A program made the position numbers and the translations under genes. The notes under the pieces are model-generated. The model searched no databases. It saw only the letters and a list, made by a program, of their open reading frames with translations, and was not told the DNA's origin. This document shows, piece after piece, positions 47,601-58,334 of a stretch of 64,000 nucleotides of DNA. The DNA is from Gerris lacustris (Eukaryota > Arthropoda > Insecta > Hemiptera > Gerridae). The first letter of the stretch is position 1. Every line of letters begins with the position of its first letter. The stretch is from the NCBI GenBank assembly GCA_951217055.1, contig OX578282.1, positions 14,323,877 through 14,387,876 of the forward strand, written 5' to 3'.

Positions 47601-48256
47601 AACTTCTATTACGTTCTATATAAGCAGGTACGGGAAAAATTTACAACAATTATGAAACCATTCGAAGGCAAAACCTACTAAAGAAGAATCGGACCCAAAC
47701 CAATTCTTGTACAAATAAATGTCTTCATTAGATTACAAAATGGTATGTTGACAAACTTGTATTTGTTACAATTAGTTAAACCAAATCAGCTTTTGCTAAG
47801 GCAACCAATCATGGTATCCAAGATAGTAATATCATGTAGGTTCTTAACTTACAGTACATAATTTTAGCTTGTAATCGTTAGTTGACTGTTAATTTCAACA
47901 GATTTATATTCGGGGTTTAGCAAATAACATTATTACGATAATTATCATAAAAATAAGAAAAATGTACAGAATCTTACCTTCAATTATTCGTTTTAGTTCT
48001 AACACAGAGGTGTTATCTTTTGCATCAGTGAAAATGCTAAGTTTCTTCCTTCTTACCATTAGAAATACGTCCTAAAAACATAAAAAATGGTTTAAGATAA
48101 CAGAAATGAAAAAAACTATCAACATTTCGTCAAAAGATTATAAGTAAGACTTTTGAGAAGAAAATATCCTGATTGGAACATCCAACAACGAGATAAAGCT
48201 TAGGAATAATGCACTTTACGTTAATGGCTAACAAAATACAATATAAAACTTACCAT
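41528..48256 (-). CDS. EloB: Elongin B, four coding exons
   Basis: Small ubiquitin-like protein that pairs with Elongin C; in the nucleus it stabilises Elongin A in transcription elongation, and it is an adaptor in cullin-2/5 ubiquitin ligases (family knowledge). Coding exons on the minus strand are 48256-48254 (ATG only), 48071-47978, 45938-45797 and 41639-41528. All junctions are GT/AG and phases 0, 1 and 2 join cleanly, giving 116 aa against about 118 in the family. The product begins [19 protein letters not shown], followed by the KRIIEG segment; residues 34-80 complete the ubiquitin-like fold, and the C-terminal tail at residues 95-105 reads [11 protein letters not shown], the family hallmark. 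Intron lengths are 182, 2039 and 4157 bp; the two long introns hold transposon remnants. No frameshift or stop is seen, so the gene is probably functional. The start is chosen because ATG|GTAAG directly precedes the conserved D-V-F-L-M segment in the correct phase. Confidence 0.95.
41750..42290. other. unclassified block in Elongin B intron 3
   Basis: Less AT-rich than its surroundings; a small palindrome ACACCAGCGGACCTGGTGGTGT lies at 41800-41825. The 84-codon plus-strand ORF (41759-42013) is unrecognised. Possibly old transposon sequence. Confidence 0.3.
42675..42992. mobile_element. hAT-type MITE in Elongin B intron 3
   Basis: 318 bp with inverted ends CAGCAGTTCTCAACC and GGTTGAGAACCGCTG and an 8-bp flank TTCTAAAT / TGCTAAAT (7 of 8 match). 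The CAGnGGTTCTCAACC terminus is the classic signature of a hAT family seen across animals. Internal GGGGTACG repeats; no ORF. Confidence 0.88.
43495..45445 (-). mobile_element. hAT element, degenerate, nested in the pogo-like MITE
   Basis: 1951 bp with inverted ends CAGAGACCTTCAAA and TTTGAAGGTCTCTG and an exact 8-bp target duplication TTGATAAC (43487-43494, 45446-45453). AATGTGGCA repeats lie just inside both ends, the subterminal repeats typical of hAT elements. Carries a ruined transposase. Confidence 0.93.
44050..44840 (-). pseudogene. hAT transposase remnant
   Basis: On the minus strand [17 protein letters not shown] (about 44690-44640) and [20 protein letters not shown], then [20 protein letters not shown] (about 44520-44450) are the middle blocks of a hAT transposase (the HVTCLAH region and the LTRW...AALYYAE region). 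Stops and frameshifts interrupt it; no BED zinc finger and no C-terminal dimerisation block were recognised. Confidence 0.8.
45797..45938 (-). CDS. EloB: Elongin B coding exon 3
   Basis: 142 nt between a TTACAG acceptor and a GTAATT donor. It completes Gly33 and runs to Ile79 plus two bases of Arg80. It contains [24 protein letters not shown]-like sequence and the [13 protein letters not shown] strand typical of Elongin B. Confidence 0.93.
46310..46690 (+). pseudogene. non-LTR retrotransposon RNase H fragment
   Basis: In Elongin B intron 2. Two frames joined near 46495 read [30 protein letters not shown] (first catalytic Asp as TDG), then [17 protein letters not shown] (catalytic Glu) and [11 protein letters not shown] (second Asp), the RNase H domain carried by several LINE clades. 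One frameshift; RT and endonuclease absent. Confidence 0.75.
46695..46795. mobile_element. truncated copy of the 13.1-kb MITE
   Basis: Matches 13395-13495: CTCATGGAAACACCTA, AAATCCCAAATC.GGATTCAA and an end GGAAATGTAG. Only the right half is present, abutting the LINE RNase H fragment. Confidence 0.65.
46800..47970. other. rest of Elongin B intron 2
   Basis: A GC-rich block at 46900-46970 has inverted AGCGGCCGCTTCCTG/CAGGAAGCGCT. Another at 47105-47230 has ACGCACCACGAGCAGTAAG. Neither is classified. Confidence 0.35.
47978..48071 (-). CDS. EloB: Elongin B coding exon 2
   Basis: 94 nt between a TTTTTAG acceptor and a GTAAG donor. It encodes residues 2-32 and the first base of Gly33, the first beta-hairpin and helix of the ubiquitin-like fold, with the insect-typical [17 protein letters not shown] stretch. 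Confidence 0.93.
48254..48256 (-). CDS. EloB: Elongin B coding exon 1 (start codon only)
   Basis: The coding part of exon 1 is the ATG alone, followed at once by a GTAAG donor; intron 1 is 182 bp and phase 0. The 5' untranslated part of the exon extends towards higher coordinates and its start is not defined. This micro-exon would be missed by ORF-based gene calling. Confidence 0.8.
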
Positions 48257-48810
48257 TCTAAATTAATTTCTTTTAAGCAAGTTCAAGACAAAATAAATCA
48301 ATATAAATTGAACAATTCTATACAAAAGTGGAAATTATTGGAATAAACAATGAAAATTAACTTGTTAGTTTGTTAGCTTACGACATAAACATGAAGTGAA
48401 GAAAAAATAAAGGGAAGTTTAAACTGAATATGTGGGACAATAAATTAGTATGATCAATAATTATATTTTAGGACATTAATTTGATTTTATTATTAGTTAT
48501 TTAAAATCAGTAATATATTTATTAAAGTTAAAGGAAAAGAAGATTAACGGTAAGTATTGAAAAATATGAAATAAAATGTCTGATTTTAGATCGTATATTG
48601 AAGAAGGTTATATTTTTCTATGGTTACTAATCAGGCAGACATGTTAAGTTTTTACCGAAGAAGAAGAAAAACTATCTTTGAGAAAAACGAAGAAATATTT
48701 ATTTGCCCGGTTTATTTTGAGTTTTCAGTTTGTTATTTTCCATTGGTTTACTGGTATCTTTTTATTAGTTTTTAATTTAACAGTTGTAATCTTAACCTCT
48801 TGCATTGTAT
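48257..48810. other. upstream region of Elongin B
   Basis: Should contain the Elongin B 5' UTR and promoter on the minus strand. No clear TATA or initiator was picked out. Confidence 0.35.
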
Positions 48811-48843
48811 TATAAAACGCCTTCGTGTAATAGTTATCAGTTA
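48811..48843 (+). promoter_or_regulatory. TATA plus initiator core promoter, plus strand
   Basis: TATAAAA starts at 48811 and an insect-type initiator TCAGTTA has its A at 48839, 28 nt downstream, the expected spacing. It points away from Elongin B, whose ATG is about 0.56 kb away on the other strand. Downstream is an ATG at 48933 followed after three codons by a GTAAAC donor, so it may begin a divergent transcript. No later exon was recognised. Confidence 0.45.
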
Positions 48844-48943
48844 TTCATATTTAGTTACCTCATTTGGTTGTGTTTAAAGTGTCATATTTTTCGCGTAAAG
48901 AATCTGAAGACTTGGACAATATCTACATCAATATGAGTTTAAG
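48839..48943 (+). other. candidate first exon of an unidentified divergent transcript
   Basis: From the predicted initiator to a GTAAAC donor at 48944. The only clear start codon (48933-48935) gives M-S-L plus two bases before the donor. No downstream coding exon was identified in the window, so this could equally be a non-coding RNA or chance. Confidence 0.25.
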
Positions 48944-49119
48944 GTAAACATTTACTATATTTTATTTAGAACTATAATAGGTAGGTAGGTATACTAAAAA
49001 GTATATTATTAATTCATTTTGGAATATAGATTTCAGCTTTCACCTTATTGCTAATGAATATGTAAAACACATATTTTCTTGGGTGAAAACGATGGAAAGA
49101 AGAGGTTAAATCTTAAAAG

Positions 49120-49701
49120 GGTAAATCTGCACTATTTGGCCCACTAACTTCTAATAGTCCGATTTACTTGCAATTTTTTTAAACTGTTCCTTTTTACATA
49201 TTAAAAACGATTCCGTTTGTACCATCTCGTTATATTCAATAGTTTTTTCGTAAAAAAATACGTAAAAGTGAAGTGTTCAGTGCTGTTTAGAGAAACGAAT
49301 TATTTTTAACGGCCGCTCCGCACCGCTTCGCGGTGCTCCGCTCATTTTCTGAAGAAAAACAACCCTGCTGCATATAGACCAGGTAGATGTCCAAATCGAA
49401 GTATAAAATTCGCTAAATTATCACTTTAACTTTAGCCAAAAAAATACGTAAAAAGTCACTTCCTAAGAAAAATACGGGAAGGTTATAGTTAGTTTAGGTT
49501 AAGATTAGTACTTTTCGCCATAACCTTCCTCATTTTCCTAAGAAAGTGACGCTTTTACGTATTTTTTTACGAAAAAACTATTGAATTTAACGAGATGGTA
49601 CAACCGGAATCGTTTTTAATATGTAAAAAGGAACAGTTTAAAAAAAATTGCAAGTAAATCGGACAATTAGAAGTTAGTGGGCCAAATAGTGCAGATTTAC
49701 C
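49120..49701. mobile_element. foldback MITE with about 140-bp inverted termini
   Basis: Starts GGTAAATCTGCACTATTTGG and ends with its exact inverse. Arms run through ATTAAAAACGATTCCG and ACGTATTTTTTTACG; the centre has a GC-rich palindrome CGCACCGCTTCGCGGTGC (49319-49337). No ORF and no clear target duplication. Confidence 0.85.
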
Positions 49702-50738
49702 ATGTGTTGTCTAGAAGTTCAAAAGGCTAAATAAAATCTAAAGGAAAGGAAAATTTTCAGATGTGACTAACTAGGTAATTTAATAAAACGCAATACCTGT
49801 TACTTTATTCAATAGGTTTCTTCCAACCAAGCATTGTAAGCTGCATGATTTTATTACAGTACAATGTTAGCTCATGCATATAAAATCTGCCCTAAACGAT
49901 TCCCGAACGATCAGCAGGACGATACAAAGGGCGGTTCAAATAGGGGGGTTGGGACAAACATTATATTATTTTCATTTGTATGATTATTTATTATTATTAT
50001 TTTATTTATTATTATTATTATTTTATTTATTATTATTATTATTATGATTATTATTATTATTTCTGTGTGATGTTATGGTAGATTGACATTATGTATGCTT
50101 TTTGGTCAAATCATCTCACCTGTGTATAAAAGTGTTTATTTCCTTTTATATGTTTGTTATTTTATAAGTCAATCAGACTTCAGATAAAGGAATATTACCC
50201 TTTTACATGCTACTAATTAGCTTCTCATATTTTATTGGATAAATGTTGTAACCTTAATTTGAACCACTTCCCAACATCATAGAAAAGCTGAAACTTTCCA
50301 CAATTATGTATTTCCGATAATTATGTATTTCCAATGACATTAAAATAAATCAGTAATTATTTTTACCACATTATTATTATTATAGCCTATAAATCAATAC
50401 GTTTCCGATAAATTTTGGGGGTAATATTCTGAAACATTGTAAACAAACACAACCGATGGCATGACAGGTAAGTGAGGTTATTTCCTTTAAACTTATTTAA
50501 TTTTTAATGGCAAATATTTTGCTGCTGGGTAGCCTGTTCTACTTACCTTAAGGCTATCTCTACCACCTCCGAGACACCCTTACCTGCTTCTAGACTCTCC
50601 TGCCCCCTGCCATCGTGCTTACGTATCGCTTTATCTCCAGTTCTATTGGTCTGATTTTCTACACAACTATTATTATAATTATATTATAAATCTCTACTAA
50701 AAATCAACACTTGTTGCACCCTTTTATCTTTAGTGATA
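49702..50738. other. stretch without a gene, with (ATT)n microsatellite
   Basis: An (ATT)n/(TTA)n tract covers 49984-50061; otherwise nothing recognised. Confidence 0.5.
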
Positions 50739-51315
50739 CAGTAGAACCTCTCATATCCGACCTCAGGATATCGGACTCCTTGGTATGGTTAAAAAAAAGA
50801 AGTTTAATCTAACACAACTGAACTTCATCCTTATCAGAAAATTGAGTATAAAACAAAAGCAGCCCGTCAGTTTTTTGCTATCATACTGATCTACACTTTG
50901 CTTCTTATTATCGTGCATGCCATTCTATAATTACAATCCAGTATTCCTCTAAATTTTTAGTGAATACGGTACTGAAGCAAAAACGGGTTTTGTGTACATT
51001 ACTGTAGAAGTTAGATGTTCTTCAACGGCCTGACAAAGGTGAGTCCGTTTTAAAACTAGCTTCAGAGTTAGCAATTGGTGTAAAATCAATTATTAAAGCT
51101 TGGAAAAAGGGTCAGAAAGACTTTGAAGCATATTCCTTGACAGGGTTAGTATGCATTTTCTTATATAATATGCAAAAGTGAATTGATTTTTAATAATAAA
51201 GATTTAATTTTTACTCTGAAATATTCGCTTTTCTTTGTTCCTTGGATTATCCAACCTTTTTTGTGTTCCAACCATACTCCTGTCTCATAGGTGACGGATA
51301 TGAGGGGTTCTACTC
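50739..51315 (+). mobile_element. pogo-like element, internally deleted
   Basis: 577 bp with ends CAGTAGAACCTCTCATATCCG and GGATATGAGGGGTTCTACT; TA at 50737-50738 and 51316-51317. It retains the start of a pogo/CENP-B-type transposase. Confidence 0.85.
50965..51145 (+). pseudogene. pogo-type transposase helix-turn-helix fragment
   Basis: The 51017-51140 frame reads PDKGESVLKLASELAIG then KSIIKAWKKGQKDFEAY, the CENP-B N-terminal helix-turn-helix of pogo/Tigger/jerky transposases (usual form L.KGES...LA..Y.VG.STI..I.K). The catalytic domain is missing. Confidence 0.8.
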
Positions 51316-51529
51316 TATACTCTAGCTCTATACTTAGCTACTATTGCTCATAGCTCATAGTACTGTGGCTATTAAATTAATTATTTTCTACTTTTTAGTG
51401 ACTGTTTTGTAAAAATGTATTTTTATATTTTTAAGTGAAATATTATTTATATTATTGAAGAGATTTTTTTATTTTTATTTGTCATAAAATTATTTATTGA
51501 TAAGCAGTATAAATTAAAGAGGGTCTCGG

Positions 51530-51770
51530 TAGCTTGGGTAGGTAGCAATATAAACTTGACTCACAAAAATTCCCTCAGTGTGTTTGAAAGGAAAATTATT
51601 CAAAGAATATTATTTAGGGCAAGTATGAGAGAAAGAAAACTGGTGAATGTGGAACAGCCTAGGAGATTGAGGGGACCTTAGAAGGTAAGAATTTGGTGAG
51701 ATTCATTAAAGTCAGAAGGGCCTATGAATTTTAGGTGTTGGAAGGAGCAGGAGTTTTTATGAAAAATTAC
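51530..51770 (+). pseudogene. RTE-type LINE fragment
   Basis: LTHKNSLSVFERKIIQRILF at about 51557-51616 corresponds to the segment after the RT domain in RTE/endonuclease-RT elements (usual form FERKILR.IYG). It degenerates into stops downstream. Confidence 0.65.
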
Positions 51771-53704
51771 TTTTTCCCATAAATTTACAGGCACTTTTTT
51801 ACTTTAGCACCCCCCTAAACAATAGTCAGCTTGACAAAAGTCTTAACGGTTTGTGTGTTTGTCTTCCCAAGACATTGAGACTCCTGGGGCAGCTTTACTA
51901 CGCTATTTTAGGATTGAGTCTTATCATGAGTAAGTTTAAGACTAAATCTTATACAGAAAACTGAAGGACAATGAGTTCTACAGTTTTCTTAGTGTATATT
52001 TTATATTCCTTTGTCTTAATAGTTTATTAGACTAAGGGATATTATCACATTTATATGCACAAGTGTGACATTCCTTTGTCCCTAGGTATGAGTAAACGTA
52101 AAAGCATAAAATCAATAAAGTAAGTGATAGGATGTAAGGAAGTTGCACACTAACGTAAGGATGTGCAAGGACGTGCCACACTAATTGGCAGTCTATTTTG
52201 TGGATATTCAATAGAAGCTTTGTTTATAGAACAGTAAATTTTCTGACTATAAATTAAAAAGTTGACTCTATTCATTAAGTCGAAACATGCGATGTTGGGG
52301 CAGGTTTATTATCAAAAGTCACATTGCAGATTTCTAATACATCACAATCACTGCTATTCTGAGCTAAACTGTAGACACTCACCTATATCTCAACAAAGTT
52401 AAACAGTTTCAATTTTTTTTTTTTTTGACAGTTTCTTAAAGTACCCTAAAAGTTTAAACCAAATGCTGATTTTTTTGGACATCTAAAGTTTCCTGTGTAC
52501 CTGTTACCAAATGTAATCTGATTGCATTGGAAAGTTCACAATGTACAAAATATTATTTCAATGTTTTGAAAGAATGTGGGGGTGTAATAGCTAGAATTAG
52601 TCACATTTTACTATTGTATTTTTTTTTTTTTTCTTTTAACACTTTGTTAAACAATGCTCAAGTCATGTATGCATATGAATTAAACCGTCTTATTTCTTCT
52701 GATTTATTCCTCTGAAGATTCTTTCATTGGTGGTTTGAATTACCCAAGCATGTTAACACAAATTTTTTTATTGAAAATTTTCCCCACTGCAAGATACTTA
52801 CTCTTTAGGAGTTACTCTCGGGAGGCCTAGCCTAGCAAGCAGACCACATTTTTATCCTTGTTGCCAACCCCAGACGTTCCCACATCCATCAAACCACGAC
52901 TGCCTCACTCTCAAACCTCTTAGTTTGTTTTATGAAGAAGAGGATGTCTTGCCACTTCAGTGTATCACGTTTCCTTTAACCTACCTAGGCTCTTGTCCTC
53001 CGTAAACAAGAATGATAATGAATTACATTAATTCAAATGTAGCTTCTTATAATTTCCTATATTGTAAGAGGCTTCACTGCTATTCTCAATTTTGGATAAC
53101 TTAGTAGGTCTTGCAACTTGTATATCTCAAAATATTTGGGAATTATTTTATACATTTCATAAACATCCATAAACAAATTAAATTTATTCATTTTTATTTT
53201 GCAGAAACAAACAAATAAAAAATAAGAAGGTAACTTTTATTTAACATTAAACATCACTAACAATGCTTAAACAGTCTAAAAACAATGTTGCTTTTTTTAT
53301 TATTATCATTATTATTAAAAAAAAAAAAAAAAAAAAAAATCCACCCTTAAACATTATGGTACTTAATATCTAGTGCATTAAGATTTAATACTTATAAATT
53401 CTTTTTGTTAAAAGGACATTTCTTGTTTATAAGGGGGTATTTAACTCATGAAGAATAGAACTCAGAGAATCCTTAAATTTTAGTTAAATGATCGTGAAAA
53501 TAATATTTGTTGTTGCTATTGCCATTTAATTTTATTTTATTATTATTATTTTTTTTTTTTTTACAATACATCGCGTCAGAGAGGTTACGTAAAAGTAACA
53601 AAGGTTGCTGTGACGTCATGCGCCCTCCACGATTTTTCGTCAGGTTATCTTTTCTGGCTCATAACAAACCATTGTTTACTAGAGTTCTGTAAGCATTTTA
53701 TAGT
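51771..53704. other. stretch without a gene
   Basis: Contains poly(T) at 52419-52430 and 52619-52632 and poly(A) at 53317-53339. ORFs at 52527-52715 and 53507-53692 are low-complexity and unsupported. Confidence 0.4.
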
Positions 53705-53985
53705 TTTTTCCTCTTTTTATTCTATTAAAAGCTTTTTTAACCGTTTTTAACCTTATCATATATTAGTAACATCATTAATAAGCCAACTAATGTATACATT
53801 ATAGATGATAAAACAAATAATTCTCATAAATAACTCAAATAAGATGTAAAATAACTTACTTACAGATGTGCTCTTTTTACTCTATTAAAAGCTTTTTTAA
53901 CTGTTTTTAACCTTATCATGTATCAGTAACATCATTAATAAGCCAATAAGTGTATACATTATAGATGATAAAACAAATAATTGAT
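53705..53985 (+). repeat. direct repeat, two copies about 163 bp apart
   Basis: CTCTTTTTATTCTATTAAAAG to AGATGATAAAACAAATAATT (53711-53822) recurs at 53872-53983 with few differences. A short unrelated spacer separates them. Confidence 0.85.
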
Positions 53986-54073
53986 TAAAAAATAATAATA
54001 AAATAAAATAGCACTGATAAACCCCACCTATATCCAATGTTATGACCCAGCTAACCTAACAACACACACTTTT

Positions 54074-54300
54074 TTACGTAAGTGACGTCACACTTCCCCG
54101 GCATATTAACCAATTATTTTTTGGTCTATTTTTTTTATTCAGTTTGGTTCTTCTTGTATGTAGTACTATAGCAGCAGGTCTTTGGCCTGCTATATCTCTC
54201 CAACAATTTTGGTCTGATATCCTGGAGCACCAATCTCTCATTGCCACCAGGCCATTCTGAATTCTTTTCAACCATAATCCTGGGGCAACCGCTTATTCCC
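54074..54300 (-). pseudogene. RTE-type LINE C-terminal tail
   Basis: LKRIQNGLVAMRDWCSRISD and NCWRDIAGQRPAA match the end of RTE-type polyproteins (usual form GRPRLRWLD..EEDL...W...A.DR..WR.I...). The same segment is amplified at 55640-56690. Confidence 0.7.
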
Positions 54301-55639
54301 AATTAATATAGAAGCTACCTCTTAAATAGTCTATCGTGTAACACTTTGGGGTTCTATCTTCTGTTATTTCTCTCCGCCTATCCAATCCATCAAATTCTCA
54401 GAGACTTTATGTGTCTAACCACTTTTTCCTTTAATAATACTTTCAAGTTCGAAGATTATATTGATGCTTTCTAGGTCTTCATTATATTACATCCTCCACC
54501 TGCCCTGATCTCACCAGGCTGTATATTCTGCCCAATGTACGTCTTTTGAAGGTCATGAGGGTTATGGGGGTCTTTTGAGGTAGGTTCACATTATGGCCTC
54601 TTGAGGTTCACATCAGCTATGGTCAGAGTACATGCTTCAGAGTCATATTTCACTACAAATCTTGTATGTATAAAGTACATCTTTAGTAATTCCCTTGATA
54701 TTAGTTTGCTTTTGAAGAATTTTAGCTCTACATAATATACTTTATTTCCTGCTTGTCCTCGTACATTTTCTCAAACCGTCGTTGGTTATTGAGCTTGATA
54801 ACTTTTTTACAAATTTTATATGTAAAACTCTGGATATGAATAACTTCAAATGGTCAGGTATTCTTTTCTATGTTACTTGTTGAAGTCTTAAAATAATTAA
54901 AGTTTGCCTAATAATATCTTTGATGATATGTGTGCATATGCTTTTTAAAGTGTCCGTGTCTAGAGTTATTTTCATATTTTATCACTTAAACATTTCTTTT
55001 GACGAGTAATAGAAATATCATAGTTTGTAATTGCTTGATGCTATCATTATTATTTTTTTTTTATTTACATTAATTTGTGTTTTATGCATTTTAATAGGTA
55101 CCTTAAATCTAAGTAAGTAATGTTTCTGTGTTTTTAAATCATGTGGTGTGATTTTATGAATCTCATGCAAGCTCACTAATTGCTGGTGTTGTTTATTTTA
55201 TGCAAATCATTTCCACAAGGCTATAATTATATTTTTTATTTTTATTTTCAAAACATAATGTTAAATTCATGTGTTTTTTGCTTTTCAAAGATTATGTTTC
55301 TTTATTACAGATCAACTCCCTAGGACTCTTGTAGTTTAACATTTTATTTAATATAAGATGTTTTACTTTTGTTTTTTACACCTTGTTCTTTCAGGATTAG
55401 GTTTTAATTGCTTAGTTGAACATTCAGACCTGATTTATAAGTACCAGTGAATGGTAGTGATGCATCTTTGATTTTATATTTATTATGTTAATTGCAGTGG
55501 TATTTAGAAATTGTAAAATAGTAAATAAGAAGAAGAGAAAATAATAATAAAAATAGTCAATTATACCTTATAGTTTCTTAATTTTGATGATTTCAATTGT
55601 ACTCTTCTGGTAATTTTTTACTTATCAAAATCAAAAAAC
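54301..55639. other. stretch without a gene
   Basis: Contains LINE-like scraps around 54330-54620 but no clear motif. Confidence 0.35.
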
Positions 55640-56690
55640 CATTGTTTGGCTTCCTATGAGATAATACACTTTCTTCACTAAAGGTTACAAAGAAGCTATA
55701 AAAAGTAACTGATCCATATTCCTGTAAACCTAATCTTCTTTCATGTGGCACCACAGCCCAAGGTGGTCCAGAATCCTGGAGCACCAAAGTCTCATCATTT
55801 CCTCTAGCCTGTTCTGAATTCCATCCAACCATCTATTCCTGGGGCACCCTCTTCTCCTCATGAAGCCTCTTGTATAGCATTCGCTTTGGGATGTTCCTCT
55901 TGGTTGTTCTGAATTCCATCCAACCATCTAATCCTGGGACGCCCTCTTTTCCTCATGAAGAGCCTCTCTTTTGTAGCATTTGCATTGGGATGTTCCTCTA
56001 GGTTCTTCTGAATTCCATCCAACCATCTAATCCTGGAGTGCCCTCTTTTCCTCATAAAGAGCCTCTTGTGTAGCATTTGCTTTGGGATGTTCCTCTAGGT
56101 TGTTCTGAATTCCATCCAACCATCTAATCATGGGACGCCCTCTTTTCCTCATGAAGAGCCTCTCTTTTGTAGCATTTGCATTGGGATGTTCCTCTAGGTT
56201 CTTCTGAATTCCATCCAACCATCTAATCCTGGAGTGCCCTCTTTTCCTCATAAAGAGCCTCTTGTGTAGCATTTGCTTTGAGATGTTCCTCTAGGTTGTT
56301 CTGAATTCTATCCAACCATCTAATCCTGGGGCGCCTTCTTTTCCTCATGAAGAGCCTCTTGTGTAGTATTTGCTTTGGGATGTTCCTCTAGGTTGTTCTG
56401 AATTCCATCCAACCATCTAATCCTGGAGTGCCCTCTTTTCCTCATAAAGAGCCTCTTGTGTAGCATTTGCTTTGGGATGTTCCTCTAGGTTGTTCTGAAT
56501 TCCATCCAACCATCTAATCCTGGGGCGCCTTCTTTTCCTCATGAAGAGCCTCTTGTGTAGCATTTGCTTTGGGATGTTCCTCTAGGTTGTTCTGAATTCC
56601 ATCCAACCATCTAATCCTGGGGCGCCCTCTTTTCCTCATAAAGAGCCTCTTGTGTAGCATTTGTTTTGGTATTTTATCTCCAGTAATTTC
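55640..56690 (-). repeat. 97-bp tandem array derived from an RTE C-terminal segment
   Basis: Nine CCATCCAACCATCTA-containing units start at 55821, 55916, 56015, 56112, 56211, 56308, 56405, 56502 and 56599 (spacing 95-99, mostly 97). Translated on the minus strand each gives RLFMRKRG.PRIRWLDGIQ, the conserved end of RTE-type LINEs. Because 97 is not a multiple of three the frame changes from unit to unit, so the array is not a coding repeat. The first unit continues into the normal tail LEEMMRLWCSRILDHLG. Confidence 0.9.
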
Positions 56691-58064
56691 TCAACATGTT
56701 TTAGTAATCAAATTCTTTATGAATTTAATTTTTTTCTTTCTTTGATACTCTCTAGTCCTTTATTATATCATATAGCTCCACATGCCCTTATTCTGTAAAC
56801 CCAATACTGTTCTTAACAAATAAATTTAATGAACTGATAAATTTTACACCTTGAAGTTTATTTATTGGATAATGTTTTTAACTCTACTGAATTCCTACAG
56901 ATTTTTTTTTTTTTATTAATTTTGTTCATTTTTATTAGAGTGGATTACTTACAACAAAAAATACATTTTTTTTCATTACATATCTAAGTACTTGACTTTT
57001 TTATCTCTATTATTTTAGCTTGCTTGGTAAAATTACAAAGCACTAATTATTTCAAGTACAATCTACTATAATAATTTGAGCCTAATTAAAAACTAAAACT
57101 ACAATTCTTATTTCCTAATGGAAGACAAGTTTATCAAATTCACATCTTATTGATTTTCTTTTATAATTTGATTTATATGAGTATTACTAGATTAAAGTGT
57201 ATACTCATATTTTCATTGACATTATTTATTATTATTGTCAAGTTTCATATCACAAAAATGACTAGAAATAGATTTGCAAGGACATTTATACATTTTTTTG
57301 TCTTGAAAATTGCCTTTTTACAATTATAATTGGCCAAAAATCAGGATAAATTTGGTTAAACGTATCTTGTATTTAATATTTTACTGTAAATTGACATCTT
57401 ATTCAGGTGGAATTTTTCATAACAATAATATAATTTTTTTTTATGTGCAATATCCTTGCATTAATTATAATTTAAGTAAGAATAGAGAATTATTTCTCTT
57501 CACTAAAATGTATTTTTGTTTAACAAAGTCGGCTTGCAAACACAAATGATCTACTAATACTTTGACGATGGATTGATTTTTTTTTATATCTAAATCGACT
57601 AATCGACAGCATAGGTTATTACAGGATGGGGTACCCAGCCGATTTCTCATTTCCACGATGAGGTTAGTGTTGTTTAATTTTCAGGTGTGTTATATTTTTG
57701 TTAATGATACAATTTGCTCACGGTTTAAAGTTACGCATATGATGACCACTTGTGATTGAAAGTAGTCTTTGTATAAAATTATTACTTTTAATGTAAGTAT
57801 CTTTCTTCATTCCTAATAAGATTACCTACCTTATTCAACCTACTTGATTTAATTATTAAGGTTAGAGTTATTTCAATTTTGAAATTATATCTATAATTTT
57901 GAATTTTATTAATTGCTTCATGTCTCTAAATGGAATTTTGTAAATATCCAATTAATTTATTATACCTTTGGGAAATACTGTTTAAGTCCTTGCTATTCAT
58001 TCTTTTTTTTAAAATTGTGTCGTCCAATTTAAGTGATTTGAATATAACGAAAAAAAAAAAGAAT
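56691..58064. other. stretch downstream of Fer3 without a gene
   Basis: AT-rich; includes the probable Fer3 3' UTR from 58064 down to about 57930. ORFs at 57310-57656 are unsupported. Confidence 0.45.
57956..57961 (-). promoter_or_regulatory. possible Fer3 poly(A) signal
   Basis: AATAAA on the minus strand about 104 nt downstream of the Fer3 stop. Plausible by position only in this AT-rich sequence. Confidence 0.35.
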
Positions 58065-58334
58065 TTATGATATAATAGGGTATGGTATATAATCGTTGTG
58101 GTGATGCTGATGATAATTTGGATGTGGTGGTGATCTTCTGATGTGATTTGGTGGTGATGGTGTGCCGGAGAGGAGTTCATTCATAAAAGCTATGTAGGTG
58201 ATAGCTAGTCGAAGGGTTTCTATTCTTGAAAGTCGTTTCTCGTATGCAAATGTGGGTACTTTTCTTCTTAGCTTGTCGAAAGCTTCATTTAAATTGAACA
58301 TTCGTCTCCTTTCTCTTATGTTAGCTGCTCTTCT
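58065..58334 (-). CDS. Fer3: Fer3 coding exon 3 (bHLH domain)
   Basis: 270 nt from an AAATTTCCAG acceptor to the stop at 58065. It holds most of the basic region, both helices and the loop of the bHLH domain, and the short Pro/His-rich tail. The reading frame is uninterrupted. Confidence 0.96.
   Translation of the reverse strand, partial: RRAANIRERRRMFNLNEAFDKLRRKVPTFAYEKRLSRIETLRLAITYIAFMNELLSGTPSPPNHIRRSPPHPNYHQHHHNDYIPYPIIS

Noticed and set aside
56027..56272. A coding repeat protein with RKRG-RWLDGIQ units
   Set aside because: Most unit spacings are 97 bp, which breaks frame at each unit, and the motif is a known LINE C-terminal segment.
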